From positions 16,420,283 to 16,484,282 of the forward strand of contig JAJEKV010000026.1 of the NCBI GenBank assembly GCA_021234155.1: a stretch of 64,000 nucleotides of DNA, written 5' to 3'. Position 1 is the stretch's first letter, and each line of letters opens with the position of its first letter. The notes below the pieces were generated by a model. The model made no database searches and had not been told where the DNA came from. It was given only the letters and a program-made list of their open reading frames with translations. The translations under genes were made by a program, and so were the position numbers. The DNA comes from Isoetes taiwanensis (Eukaryota; Streptophyta; Lycopodiopsida; Isoetales; Isoetaceae). Below are positions 52,130-61,917 of this stretch, one piece after another.

Positions 52130-53943
52130 AATGCTGTCAAACTGTACAAGTATACATCATCGTGAAATAAATGTGTATGTACATGTCAAGTGCGTGTTCG
52201 GGACATAGCTGATCTCGCATGTCCATGACCTCCTCGGCGTATGATCCTAGCATCCGTACGGATGTGTCGTGCTCAATGTCACATGTAGCGGTCTGGCGGG
52301 CCCAGACCGGCATAAAGATAGCGTCCGGATTTGATCATATCTTTGGGCAACTTTGAAGGGTATGAGATTCATCCTCAATAACTCCCATTTGGCGGATTGA
52401 CAGAGCTGTCTGGACGTGGCTCACCAATCCATCCGCCTGTCTCAATTCGAAGATGATGTGCCCGTGCGAATGGAGGCAATGAGTCCAAGTCTTTTCATGG
52501 GCAAGTGGGTGCGCAGTAGCATTGTGGGCCTCGCTCCAATGTGGGATTTATGTGGCCGGTAGTGTCTTTGTCTTGACCTGTTCAAAGGCTGGCATCCCAA
52601 AGCTTCTTGATGAAGCAAGCGTCAAGATATTGCCTCAAGCTATGGCGATCTGCCTCTGTTTGCACATGTATGCACCTGTGTTCTCGCACATTCCATCTAG
52701 CCATCCATTGAGCTCTCTTTTTCCTCCAAAGAGGCCTTGAGGCATTGTGGCCCCATTGCCATGATATAAGCTAGTTTTGGGAGACGAGCATCGTCCATGT
52801 TGACCACCTTCCGAAAATAGACAATGTGGCGATCAAGGGCACGCCCTCAAGAGGCAAGAATCCTGCTTTCCTGCAGTAGAATTTGATATGGGACTGTGGA
52901 CTTCACCCCTAGTGCTCATACCAAGAAGGCTTTCTGCACTTTTGCTCCAAGTCATTCCAAGTAGCGAGGGATACTACTTGGGCCCCATACTTCAACCCCG
53001 TATAAAAGGACGGGGCTCCACTAAGACTTTGAAATCAGGTGTGACTGGATGGGTCCAATCATACAACTCCGGCTCTATGACTATTGTTTTGCATTGCATA
53101 TAGTGCTTTCCAGCCCGTCGTAACTTCGTGAGCCGCATGGATGTGTCCCGGTGCATAGTAGACGGAAACTCCACTCCCAAATATTTATATGTGGATGCTA
53201 CTTCCACATTCCTCCCTCGGTAACGGAAGGAGGGGATCCTCGGCGTCGTGGAAGATGATATGAAAACCACCTTAGTCTTGGCCAAGTTGGCGCCATCGAT
53301 ATAAACGACAAAATGTGTCCAGGGGCATCGAGATGTCGTTGCATGTCCGCTGGTGTGTAAGCTAGGAGGTCCACATCATCGGCATATATTAACCGCTTGA
53401 TGATCTGGTAGAGAAGGTGAGCCCCGTAAGCCCCCATTATCGCCAAAGCCAGCTCTCCAATTGATCAATGTAAAGCCCAAACAATGTTGGGGAGAGGGCA
53501 TCCCCGGCGAACCCCGATACTACTATCAAATGGTTGGCTTGTCTACCGCAACCGACACGAGCATCTTTCATAAAGCACGTACCTTTCGCATTACGCAAAT
53601 CTACCGAACCCCTAGTCGTGCCGCAATCTTGCCCATAGTTTTTCCCCGGCACGGTGTCAAATGCCTTTGCAAAAATCCACGAAGCAACAATATAGATCCC
53701 GGCGGTTCTCTTTGCCTTCAACCGTGAGCTTCGCAATGTGAAGATGTGGTCAATGGTTGAGTGTCGGGGTATGAATCCTGCCTGGGTGAGGGCCCGTATC
53801 TCTGCTGCCTCTGCCCAGCCCGTCAACTGCTGCTCGAGAATCCCAGCAAGCAATTTTGCAAACACCGAACTGACCATGATTGTTCGGTAATTGGCTGGGC
53901 AGTGCGGGTCACCTGCCTTATAGATGGGAACAACTCTGCTATT
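52130..53943 (-). CDS. LINE reverse transcriptase and C-terminal zinc finger, frameshifted
   Basis: Minus strand: SRVVPIYKAGDPHCPANYRT, then MVSSVFAKLLAGILEQQLTG (RT fingers), HSTIDHIFTLR, IFAKAFDTVP (palm), GDALSPTLFGLYIDQLE, then RLIYADDVDLLAYTP (catalytic ADD, about 53375-53405), VASTYKYLGVEFP, and near the end the zf-RVT block around 52380-52480. It copies LINE RNA at a nicked target. The N-terminal edge is cut by the nested transposon at 53943. Confidence 0.9.
53940..53943. repeat. 4-bp target duplication TATT, left copy
   Basis: TATT before the left TIR is repeated after the right TIR (58839-58842). Related LINEs (3519-3533 and 21564-21578) show the uninterrupted site, with the same length when one TATT is removed. 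Confidence 0.85.
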
Positions 53944-54077
53944 GGGTATAAAATCACTAGTCGGGTACAAAAAAACGCGAAAAAGCAAAGCAAAAAGCAA
54001 AGCAAAAGCAAACTTTTTCGGTTCACATTTCGGTTAGCTCCGGAATCAGAATTTTGGCGCCATAACTACCTCTGGCG

Positions 54078-54416
54078 ATGGCGATGAAGCTTTCTGACGA
54101 AGGAATGGTACCGCAGAAATGGATTAAATGGTTGGAGGATCAAATTACTGACGAGGATTGGGAATCAGTCTGGAATCATGGCTTCACTGACGGTAAAATT
54201 AAGAAATTTTATGTGAAGCCTCATTTAAAAGAACTAGATTTTCTTATCTCGAGCTTTATCCTCATGGTCCAAGCGAACAATGAGCTCGGGAAGAAATTTG
54301 CCTTTGCATTTACTTGGGAGAATTGTAGTCGAGCAGCTCTTAACCCTGACGAACACAAGATAAACCGGGTTTCATTTAAAGAACAAGTTGACAAAATACC
54401 CAAGGAAGCTAGTTAA
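54078..54416 (+). CDS. Unknown 112-residue protein near the transposon left end
   Basis: An open frame MAMKLSDEGMVPQKWIKWLE, then DQITDEDWESVWNHGFTDGK, helical, ending QVDKIPKEAS. Its ATG is 135 bp inside the TIR, after a purine-rich leader. No family recognised. It may be the first exon of the plus-strand gene that continues with the coiled coil and RING. Confidence 0.5.
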   Translation: MAMKLSDEGMVPQKWIKWLEDQITDEDWESVWNHGFTDGKIKKFYVKPHLKELDFLISSFILMVQANNELGKKFAFAFTWENCSRAALNPDEHKINRVSFKEQVDKIPKEAS

Positions 54417-54504
54417 GCTCGAACCAAAACATTCCCCTGGCGAAACAGCCTCTCCGAGCAGCAGCGAAGAACCACACCAAATCCCACACCATTGAAGCCA
54501 AGTA

Positions 54505-54957
54505 ATGCATGTGTTTTACTCTCAGGCAAGTGCTGTTCCTTTGCTAAACAGAGGTAGCTTAATGTTTAATGTTAGGGTCTTGGATGAAGAAGTGAATAGG
54601 TTGGAGGGTGAATTTGAATTGTGCAAGAAAGATCTGGCAGACATTGCAAGCAAGATCACCCTAAACGGACATGTGAATGAGAGAGATATTGCCAGGATCG
54701 AAGCAAGAAGAGAAGACATAAGCAGGTTGCAGGCTGAGATCAATTTTTTGGAATCCAAAGTAGAAAAGTCTGATTCTGATAAGAAAAGAATTGAGGACTT
54801 GATGCAGGACTTGATGCAGGAGAAATTCTATTGCAGGAAATTAGAGAGCCTTATTGAAAAGGTGGATGATCATCAAGTTGAGAAGAAGAATGAATTGGAA
54901 GCATTACATGGAGTGCTAGAAAGGGACCTGCTCAAATGGAAGAATTACGGGGGCTAA
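54505..54957 (+). CDS. Coiled-coil protein segment of the transposon
   Basis: 150 codons. From residue 28 on it has strong heptad character (LDEEVNRLEGEFELCKKDL, ARIEARREDISRLQAEINFL, ESKVEKSDSDKKRIEDLM). One short internal duplication, DLMQDLMQE, is seen. The RING-like block follows 60 bp downstream, so coil and RING may form one E3-like protein. No family assigned. Confidence 0.55.
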   Translation: MHVFYSQASAVPLLNRGSLMFNVRVLDEEVNRLEGEFELCKKDLADIASKITLNGHVNERDIARIEARREDISRLQAEINFLESKVEKSDSDKKRIEDLMQDLMQEKFYCRKLESLIEKVDDHQVEKKNELEALHGVLERDLLKWKNYGG

Positions 54958-55019
54958 TTGCTATAACTTGAGTAGTGTAAATGCCTCCCTATTTCAGTTC
55001 AAGTTATTGCAAAGCAGGT

Positions 55020-55260
55020 TGCCATTGTGTTATGAAATACCATGTTCTCGCATGTGGATTAGCTTTCCAAGATGACTACAAGATTAGTGCGGTGCTACCA
55101 TGCCAACATGCTTATCATTTAATTTGCACCGCTTCTTGTAGAGAATAAAAATGCCCGGATTGTTCTATGGATGTCCCAATGAAATTCTTTGAAGAACTTG
55201 GCTTAGAGACCAATGCAAATGAAGGAGAAGAAAAAGAAGAAAAAGACAAAAACGTAAGAA
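55020..55260 (+). pseudogene. RING-finger-like block with in-frame stop
   Basis: One frame reads CHC.........C, then VLPCQHAYHLICTASC, then TAA (55146-55148) and KCPDCSMDVPMKFFEELGLE, then an acidic Lys/Glu tail. C-x-H-x3-H-x2-C followed by CPxC is the RING-H2 pattern, but the first CxxC is imperfect (C-x-C) and the stop lies between the two zinc halves. A donor-like ACGTAAGAAT follows. RING proteins act as ubiquitin ligases. This copy looks dead or miscalled. Confidence 0.6.
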
Positions 55261-55558
55261 TCATCTAAGAAAGTAAGTATTATTTATTTGCTTTGCTTTA
55301 TTTGTGAAAATTGCTTTTGTTGAAAAGTTTTGGTCATGTTATTTGCGGGAAAAAGTTACCAACAAAAAGGAAACATGATGACTATGTGGATTTAGATGAA
55401 TTTGGTGAATTTGCTTGATGTGAATGAAGATGCCGGGTGATTCGACCGTGCATATGAAGGTATTTTAGAAAATATTCCAAGTTCTTCGAGGGAAGGAGCT
55501 TCTTTGGGAATTAAGAGCGGGTTGAGAAGAGCTACAATCAATATCAAGGAAACTAGCC

Positions 55559-55942
55559 TTGAACCTCAGCGAGACTATTCTTCCCGATCCTCGTAACTCC
55601 AACTCGGATATTCACATCGAATCTTGGGAACGTATAACTCCGCATTGTGGATCGCCAGGAGCTGGACAAATTGGTGGTCACAATTGCGGATGCCACAAAT
55701 TAATTACCAAAGAGTGGATGAGCAAGACAAAGAAGCTGATCGGGAGGATGGAAGAGAAGTTCAAGAGGATGCAACAAAGAATACAAAGAATTCCAAGGAA
55801 GCGTGCTTGGCGGCCAGCAAAAAAAGAAGAAAGCAATCAAACCTATTCCCAAAGTAGTTCTTTGAGAAGGTGCAAGTTACAAAAGGTGACAAACGCGACT
55901 CCAATAGAAAGAATATTAGATGCCTATAATGGGAAGGGCTAA
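55559..55942 (+). CDS. Basic ORF of the transposon, unknown
   Basis: 127 codons. The first part has GSPGAGQIGGHNCGCHKL (Cys/His pair). The second part is Lys/Arg-rich (RMEEKFKRMQQRIQRIPRKR, then AWRPAKKEE). It could be a nuclear exon between the RING block and the phosphatase. No family recognised. Confidence 0.4.
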   Translation: MNLSETILPDPRNSNSDIHIESWERITPHCGSPGAGQIGGHNCGCHKLITKEWMSKTKKLIGRMEEKFKRMQQRIQRIPRKRAWRPAKKEESNQTYSQSSSLRRCKLQKVTNATPIERILDAYNGKG

Positions 55943-56164
55943 ACTTTGAACCCAGAAACCACTCTGTATTTGACATTGTCATATTTTCAATTTGTAAGAT
56001 TTCTGTTAAAATAAAATCTTTTCTAAATATTAGAATCAGTAAACTTTTCATTAAAATAAAATGTTTTCATTGAATATGTGAATCAGTAATCTTTTCATAG
56101 TTGACAATGTCATATCTTAGTTTGTGTCTAAAGTGTTTTTAAAATGTATCTCTTGTTTGTAGGG

Positions 56165-56737
56165 AGGCACAAAGACAAACCGTTGGTCCTTGATTTGAAT
56201 GGTGTGCTTATGAAGAGTTGGCATAAGCATGACAAACACGAGAACACCAATACACCGCAAATCAAGAAACCGTACACAAACCAACAAAGTGCCGGGTTTG
56301 CGCACCAGGTTTGCATAATTTCATGGACCGGGCCCTAGAACATTTTGAAATTGCTATTTGGTCCAAGTATGAACCGCTACAACATCATTGAGTGCCCCGC
56401 AGCAGATGTTGCCTGCGCAGATTATCTTATTAAGTTCAAGTTCATTTGGGAAGGAGCACAATGTTTGAAATTGCCTTATCCACACCCAGCCAATCCAGAC
56501 AAGCCGGTCTATTTGAAGCCACTTTCTTATGTCATTGAAGCATATCCTGAAATGAAGAATGTCTTGTTGGTGGATGATTCTCTGTATAAATCTTTTTTTT
56601 CACCAGTGTACCATTCTTTAATAGTTAGCTCATTTCAGTTTGATGAGGGCACAGAATGGTTTGAAAAGATGAAGGATGTATTGTTTGGTTGGGCTGAAAG
56701 TCCTGAGGCTATAGTTCTCAGCAAAATCAATTACTGA
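56165..56737 (+). pseudogene. FCP1/SCP-like (HAD family) phosphatase domain, captured
   Basis: Frames in order: KPLVLDLNGVLMKS (56173-56214, HAD motif I; plant members of this family often have DLNG), then HNFMDRALEHFEIAIWSKYE (56315-56375, motif II region), KFIWEGAQCLKLPYPHP, KPVYLKPLSYV, and VLLVDDSLYKSFFSPVYH (56560-56615, motif IV with DD), ending FGWAESPEAIVLSKINY. One shift lies near 56340. An intron probably precedes 56160. The domain dephosphorylates phospho-Ser/Thr, as on the RNA polymerase II tail. It is bordered directly by transposase sequence on the other strand, so it was probably captured. Confidence 0.8.
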
Positions 56738-58508
56738 TACAATAGTATTCTTTGGAAAGTTGGCTAAGCATTGCTTAAATTGCTTTGCCTGCCAATGTGC
56801 CGTGTAATTATGTGGAACAAATTGCACAAGTGTCTTGTTGGCATACTGAATAAACTCTTGTACTGGAGCAGACTTGTATGCTAATCTTGTGACTTTAGTT
56901 GGTTTTTTTCCTCCCCTCTTACGAATTGAACTCTCCTTCAAATTACCAGGCTCTTGCTGCAATACAGCAGACAATTTGGTGATGTTAGGTCCTAAACAAG
57001 TTTCGTAAAAAAGTAAATAACACTAAAACAAATTAATATACCTTCTCAAACCAAGTTTCCACTCAACGAAAATGTCTTTCATTGTCTTTTCCTTTGGACA
57101 GATTGGCAATCTGAAAAGCTACAACGTTAGCTCATTTCCAAAATAGATATACATGAATGTTAAATGTACCTTTTCAAACCACAAGATTTACAAGCAACCA
57201 TCGACAGAATGCTTGTGCCATTCTTCTAAGGGATCTTGCTTTTCACATACAAGTTCCCTCCACAACTCACTAGTAGACTTGTAAGTCATCAATTTAGCTT
57301 TGCATTCATCTCCTTCTCCACACACACTGCAATTGCAGGAACAATTTTCATGAACACCTCTAGGGTCTGCTTTCTTATTCGTCGGTGTTTGAAGAACAAA
57401 TTCCAAATGGATGTGATAATTGGCGGCAGCAAGTTTCCCTCTCATGAAGTCTTCTAACAAATGAAGGCTTCAGCCCTCTCAAATGTTTGTTGTGCAATGT
57501 TGATATGTGGATATTGTTGCTTGAAAGCCATATAGAACTGAGCTCTTGCAGACAACATGTAAAATTCATTTTGTAATGCATAAAGCAAAATCATGAAAGT
57601 ACTGAAACAATGAAGCAAATCAATCATAATAAGTAATTAATCAAAGATACTGAGACATTGCAGAATGCAAATTTATAAAGCAATAGGGACTCAAAACAAT
57701 GCGAGATAGCAAATTCATACATAAAACATGTGAAGCATAAATTGTTCAACTTCAACATGAAAAGTTTTATCAAACACTACAAATTAACAGCTGACCAGAA
57801 ACATTCCAGATATAAATACCTGGGAGACCTCAAGCAAATGGATTGGATGGTCAACTTTATTGCCATTTTCTGTCTTAAACTTCCTCACATGTTTTTTGTA
57901 TGGAGAAACTCTTGTGTTTTCAGTCCAGAAACTGCAGACAACCTTTTTCATCACCGACGAATCGGACCTTTTCTTCCTCAAAAACATAGACCGGAGACCT
58001 GATTCCCTTTCTGCCATTACTCTTCTTCTATAGGCTGCACAAATAGATTTTCTAGGCACTTCAAGCAGCACCGCTCTTTGAGAATGATTAAGTTTATTCT
58101 CCGTGGATGTAACCATTTGTAAAGTTGACCTTTTGTTTTCCGCGAATGTCAATCTTTACGGTTCGTTTGTGCACCGCATAGTTTCCTTCACATTAGCAAT
58201 CACTTTTTGCATAACCTTTGTCTCTCTTTTTGTGCATGCAACGCTTACTTGTAAAGGTACATTTGGTTTTATCTTTCTTACAAATCTGTCACAATAGCAG
58301 CCTTATCTAAAGCATTGGCATGTTTTGTCGGATCCTCAAAATAATCATGCATATCCTTTGAAATCTCCCCGAATTCTTCTCACACTTTGAGGCTTAATTC
58401 TTTGGAATTAGCGGGCGCTTCCATCAATTCCCTTTTGCGTTTCCTTGATTCCCTTTTCCGGCAAAGATCAATTTCACGAAAAATCAGTCTCTTCTCATCT
58501 TCATCCAT
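56640..58508 (-). pseudogene. Transposase-like gene (RVSPYKKH, Cys-rich, DFAENY motifs), broken
   Basis: Minus strand, in order: ATG at 58508 with MDEDEKRLIFREIDLCRKRE (basic N-terminus); a frame 58152-57784 with VVCSFWTENTRVSPYKKHVR; a Cys-rich frame 57460-57188 with CSCNCSVCGEGDEC and WHKHSVDGC (zinc ligands); and 56974-56690 with NYTAHWQAKQFKQCLANFP, then SVIDFAENYSL. DFAENY after a W-Q-x-K-Q-F helix recurs in a group of uncharacterised eukaryotic transposon proteins I remember. Its Asp would suit the first or second acid of an RNase H-like DDE fold. The C-terminal third is missing, where FCP1-like sequence abuts. Stops and probable introns separate the blocks. Confidence 0.6.
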
Positions 58509-58838
58509 TCAAATTATGAATATGAGAAACTCCAATCCACTGATTCTCCACCGTAACCAAATTAGAGAATGGCAAGAGAGGGCCAGTTCCCCGCCAACCT
58601 GCCTCCTTCAATTTCGCAATTACACTCCATCATTCCTCCCGCCAAAGCCAACCGTGAATCGATTCCCCAATAATCGGACAGCCATGTCATCGATCCGTAG
58701 GGAGGATCGAGTTTGGGGAATTCCTGATTATTTGTGTCTTTGAAAGAACGAGCAAAGCAATTCGATAAAGCAAAAGCAAAAGCAAAGCAAGCGACGTCCG
58801 GACACTACTTTTTCAACCCCACGAGTGATTTTATACCC

Positions 58839-61474
58839 TATTGGTCCATCGCATCGGGAAGCCTTCTGTAATGCCTTGTTGAACAAAGCTGGTCAGCGGT
58901 ATTATGGACGGCCCCGCCCAATTAAGCAATTTCGCCTGCATGCCATCCAGGTCCGGGGCTTTCCCATTGGCAAGACGCTTTGTAAGCCTTGTTCCACGCC
59001 CGAATCTGTGATTTCCAGCACCGGCCTTCTTGCAGGGTAATGCGCATGTGCACCTCGAGGGTCGTTAGTAGCTGTTGCAAATTTGCCTCCACCGCCGGGA
59101 GTGATGTTCCCATGCGGCTACCGCATTGGCTTTCTAAGAACCCTTCGAGAAGGTCCCGGGGTGACGCTCCAAGAGATAAACATTTCCCTTTGATGTGCCG
59201 CAATGTACCGCTTTCTTAGCTTTTAAGGAAGACGCGATGTCTCGACCGCATGTGGGCGAGTGCGGTCTGCGTGACTTGGCGGAGCCAGGCGTTTGTGTTC
59301 CTTTGCACTCGTGCATCAAACCATTGATTACGGGGAAGGTTGTGTTCCTGGAGGTCCGTCGTCGCGGCTTATCCCAAAGCATCTCTCTCGCCAAGATCCC
59401 TAAGCACATCGGGCCACCGGTGGCTGTTGCTCTAGTGTAGGATATTGCAAAATTTCTGCCATATTATCTATAAGCATCTGGGCATAAGCCCCCGCATGTT
59501 CATAATCCAATCGCAAACAGGCATGTGAGGAGTCAGCGGGCACGGGGGGGTTCGCACAACCCCGCCAAGCCAACTTCAAGTAAAGTGGTAAGTGGTCCGA
59601 GTCAATCTCTTCATCCCTATTAGTTGTTCCCACACGGAAGTGCTTGACGACATGCATATCCCGCTTTCGAGGCACCAAAGACATAGTCCACCACACTAGA
59701 TCCTCCCCACGGTTTTCCTGTCTACAAGTGCTCTTAGCGGGTGGGCGGCCACCGTACCATTCGCGATTACCGTGTCAAAGATACCCAGAGCAAAAGCAAT
59801 TGTCTACCATAGCGTGTGACCTGATTGTCATCGATGTCCGTGGGCAAAGGCGCGCTTCGCGGGACGCCTTACAATATATCATCGATCAAGGGATCAAATC
59901 TCATGGGTTGTTCTACCCGGTCGCGGCGCATTGAAGTCTCCAAGGAGTATGACACTGCCCAACTGCTTATCTGCTGTATGTCATCATATAGATCGACATA
60001 GGGGTCCAGCCTATCCACATCCGAGTGGGTGTGATAGAAGTTGCTTTCTGCATGTGGAAAGTAGCAGTCGCCACAAAGAGGGTCACTCATCGCGGTTTTT
60101 ACACACGCACCCACAAGTACCGGTTGTGCTTGTGCGTCTTGAACAAGGAAACCGACCGTGCCAAGGCCGCTCGATAGTAGCAGTAACTCCCCATGCCCCC
60201 TCTTTCTGTGCAATCATTGAAGATTGAGTAGCCGTATCCCGGCAAGTCGGGTATCCCGTGTCTGCGCATGCTCCCATGTTTCCATAAGGAAGATCAGATC
60301 CATATCCGCAGCTTAATGAGTTGAGACTATCTCCCTTCGCCATGGGAAGCCCCGGCAATTCGAGGAGACCATGCGGGAGGCACAATTCCTATTTGTCGGC
60401 AGGGGCGGCAGCTAGGGGATTCGATGGCGGCAGCGCGAAGGGGATGGCGTAAGTAGAGGCAGCCCGAGATGTGCGAAAGCAACGAAGGTGAAGCAACTTG
60501 AGCAGGCGTCGCGGCAGAAGGGCGAAGAAGTGGCATGGTCGAGAGCTGCCGGAGGGTTAGCGGGATTCGGCAGCAAAGATTTGGCGGCTTGAAAATTTGC
60601 ATCTTACCCGAATCGTCCCTGCAGCTCCTCCCCGTCTGCGAATGCTTTTTAACTTTGGCCAACTTCGTGCCTGCGGTCTTCTTGTTGGGCGGGGTCGTCT
60701 CGGTCAACATACAAAGCGCCCCTTCAATGCCTACTACCCGGGCGTAGGATAGCCGCTTTCACTTGGCGCATCTCGCATCGCGTGAACGTGACTACCCGGG
60801 CGGTTGCGGCCTTTGAAGCCATGGCGTCTCACCCTAATAATATGTACTTGCACGGGAATGTCATTCGAGCAAGAATCAACATTTGGAGCCGGTTAATGAG
60901 GTCCTCCCCGCCTCTTCTCGTTAGGCCCGCGTGCCACCACATTGTGGCTTCTCGCCTCGGCTCGGAACTCTCGATTTTTGGGTCAATCACGCCCGCAACA
61001 ACAGGAGTTGTTTGTTGTCGGCGTGAGCATAAGGGCAATGGCCTACGTTGGGAGTAGGGGTGGCATAAGCGTGGCTTGGGGTGCGATAGCGATGGTCTGG
61101 CCGACACCTTGCGGACTCTTGGGCGGGTGGGGCTAGCCGTGGCGGTATAAGCGGTCTCTCCTTCCTGGCCGGGAGCTTAGCTCCTGCTGAAATTATTCTT
61201 TGCCTTTTCAATTCACGCATGCACCGCCGCAATTGCTCATGAGCCTGCATTGAGGCCCTTGCCTTGTTCGGTGATGGCTGCCCTCGGCTCCCTGCACCTT
61301 CCGATCTCGAAGCTGCGGAGCTATGCTCCGGTGCATAGCGAGAGTCCGGCATAGGGTTCATTGCAGAGGCCACTTCTTGTGTCTCAACCCTAGTTTGAAG
61401 GGCTCTCAATTGTGACTGGCTCTCTTCAAAAGCGACCTGAACTTTTCGCATCACAGTAGCAGCCTCCTCAGCCT
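58839..61474 (-). CDS. LINE 5' part: ORF1-like region and APE endonuclease, frameshifted
   Basis: Minus strand from 61454: a frame with a helical stretch (QVAFEESQSQLRALQTRVET), then Arg/Pro-rich sequence, as in LINE ORF1. Then, near 60390-60270, NCRGFPW and LIFLMETWEH, the first motifs of the APE-type endonuclease (N, then E). Then the SLETSM stretch (59930, place of GDFN), and near 59600-59620 SDHLPLYLKLAW, the final S-D-H active-site motif. The endonuclease nicks target DNA for priming. Between 59400 and 58843 the linker to RT is degraded and then cut by the transposon. Confidence 0.8.
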
Positions 61475-61542
61475 CGACTTATAGAAAATGAAATATTCTA
61501 AAGATATTGGCAAAAAACATTTCGGAACATTCACCCCGCACT
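61475..61542. repeat. Tandem segment copy A, right part
   Basis: CGACTTATAGAAAATGAAAT ... CACCCCGCACT matches 63449-63515 in copy B. It continues into AAAAGAAAG, which is the empty site for the LINE that follows 63515. Confidence 0.85.
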
Positions 61543-61917
61543 AAAAGAAAGTTTTCCCTTTGGGCCACCCAAAAAGTGCAACAAAACTTTAGAAGATGCA
61601 TTATATGTGCATGCTATAAAGTAAAGTGCAAATTTAAAAATTGCCCCTAATTTTTTGCAAAATTGCGAAAATACCCCTGTTTTAAGGGCATTTTTGGTAA
61701 AATGACCATAACGTTTCTCTGATGATCCAAATAGGAATATGTCCTTCAGAAGAATTATAAATGAGAATGATATCTTTCCACTAAAGCTAAAATCATCTGA
61801 ATTGGAGGTCGGAATCGTAAGTTATGATTACGATTTTTTTGTGTCTACGATTTCACATAACTTGTGATTACAGACTCCGACTCAGGTGATTTTAGCTTTG
61901 ATGAGAAGATATCATCC
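61543..61917. other. Spacer with imperfect inverted repeat
   Basis: No gene. Arms 61761-61812 and 61872-61921 are inverted repeats of about 50 bp (ATGAGAATGATATCTT... against ...AAGATATCATCCTCAT) with about 80 percent pairing and a 60-bp loop. Confidence 0.7.

Larger units (their letters stand above)
53944..58838. mobile_element. 4.9-kb TIR DNA transposon carrying host-like genes
   Basis: Both ends are GGGTATAAAATCACT (15 bp perfect), extending to GGGT with two mismatches (about 22 bp). TSD is TATT. Inside each end GCAAA-rich repeats occur (53978-54010 and 58750-58795), in the same orientation rather than inverted. The minus strand holds a transposase-like gene (56640-58508). The plus strand holds a 112-codon ORF, a coiled coil, a RING-like block and an FCP1-like phosphatase. 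A 4-bp TSD is reported for few superfamilies (Sola and Ginger among them). The family here is not fixed. Confidence 0.85.
51955..61474 (-). mobile_element. Near full-length L1-like LINE, minus strand, interrupted by a TIR transposon
   Basis: From 5' to 3' on the minus strand: an ORF1-like coil (60987-61454), endonuclease (59400-60390), the nested transposon 53944-58838, RT (53198-54000), connection (YKYLGVEF, 53160-53200), zf-RVT (52380-52480), 3' UTR with hairpin (52019-52032) and a T40 plus (ATAGA)n tail. Net length is about 4.6 kb. Compared with copy B, about 412 bp of target were lost at insertion. It is the most complete LINE of the window. Confidence 0.88.

Noticed and set aside
57188..57460. 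Cys-rich minus ORF as a metallothionein-like or host zinc-finger gene
   Set aside because: Its place between the RVSPYKKH and DFAENY frames of the transposon fits a transposase zinc domain better.
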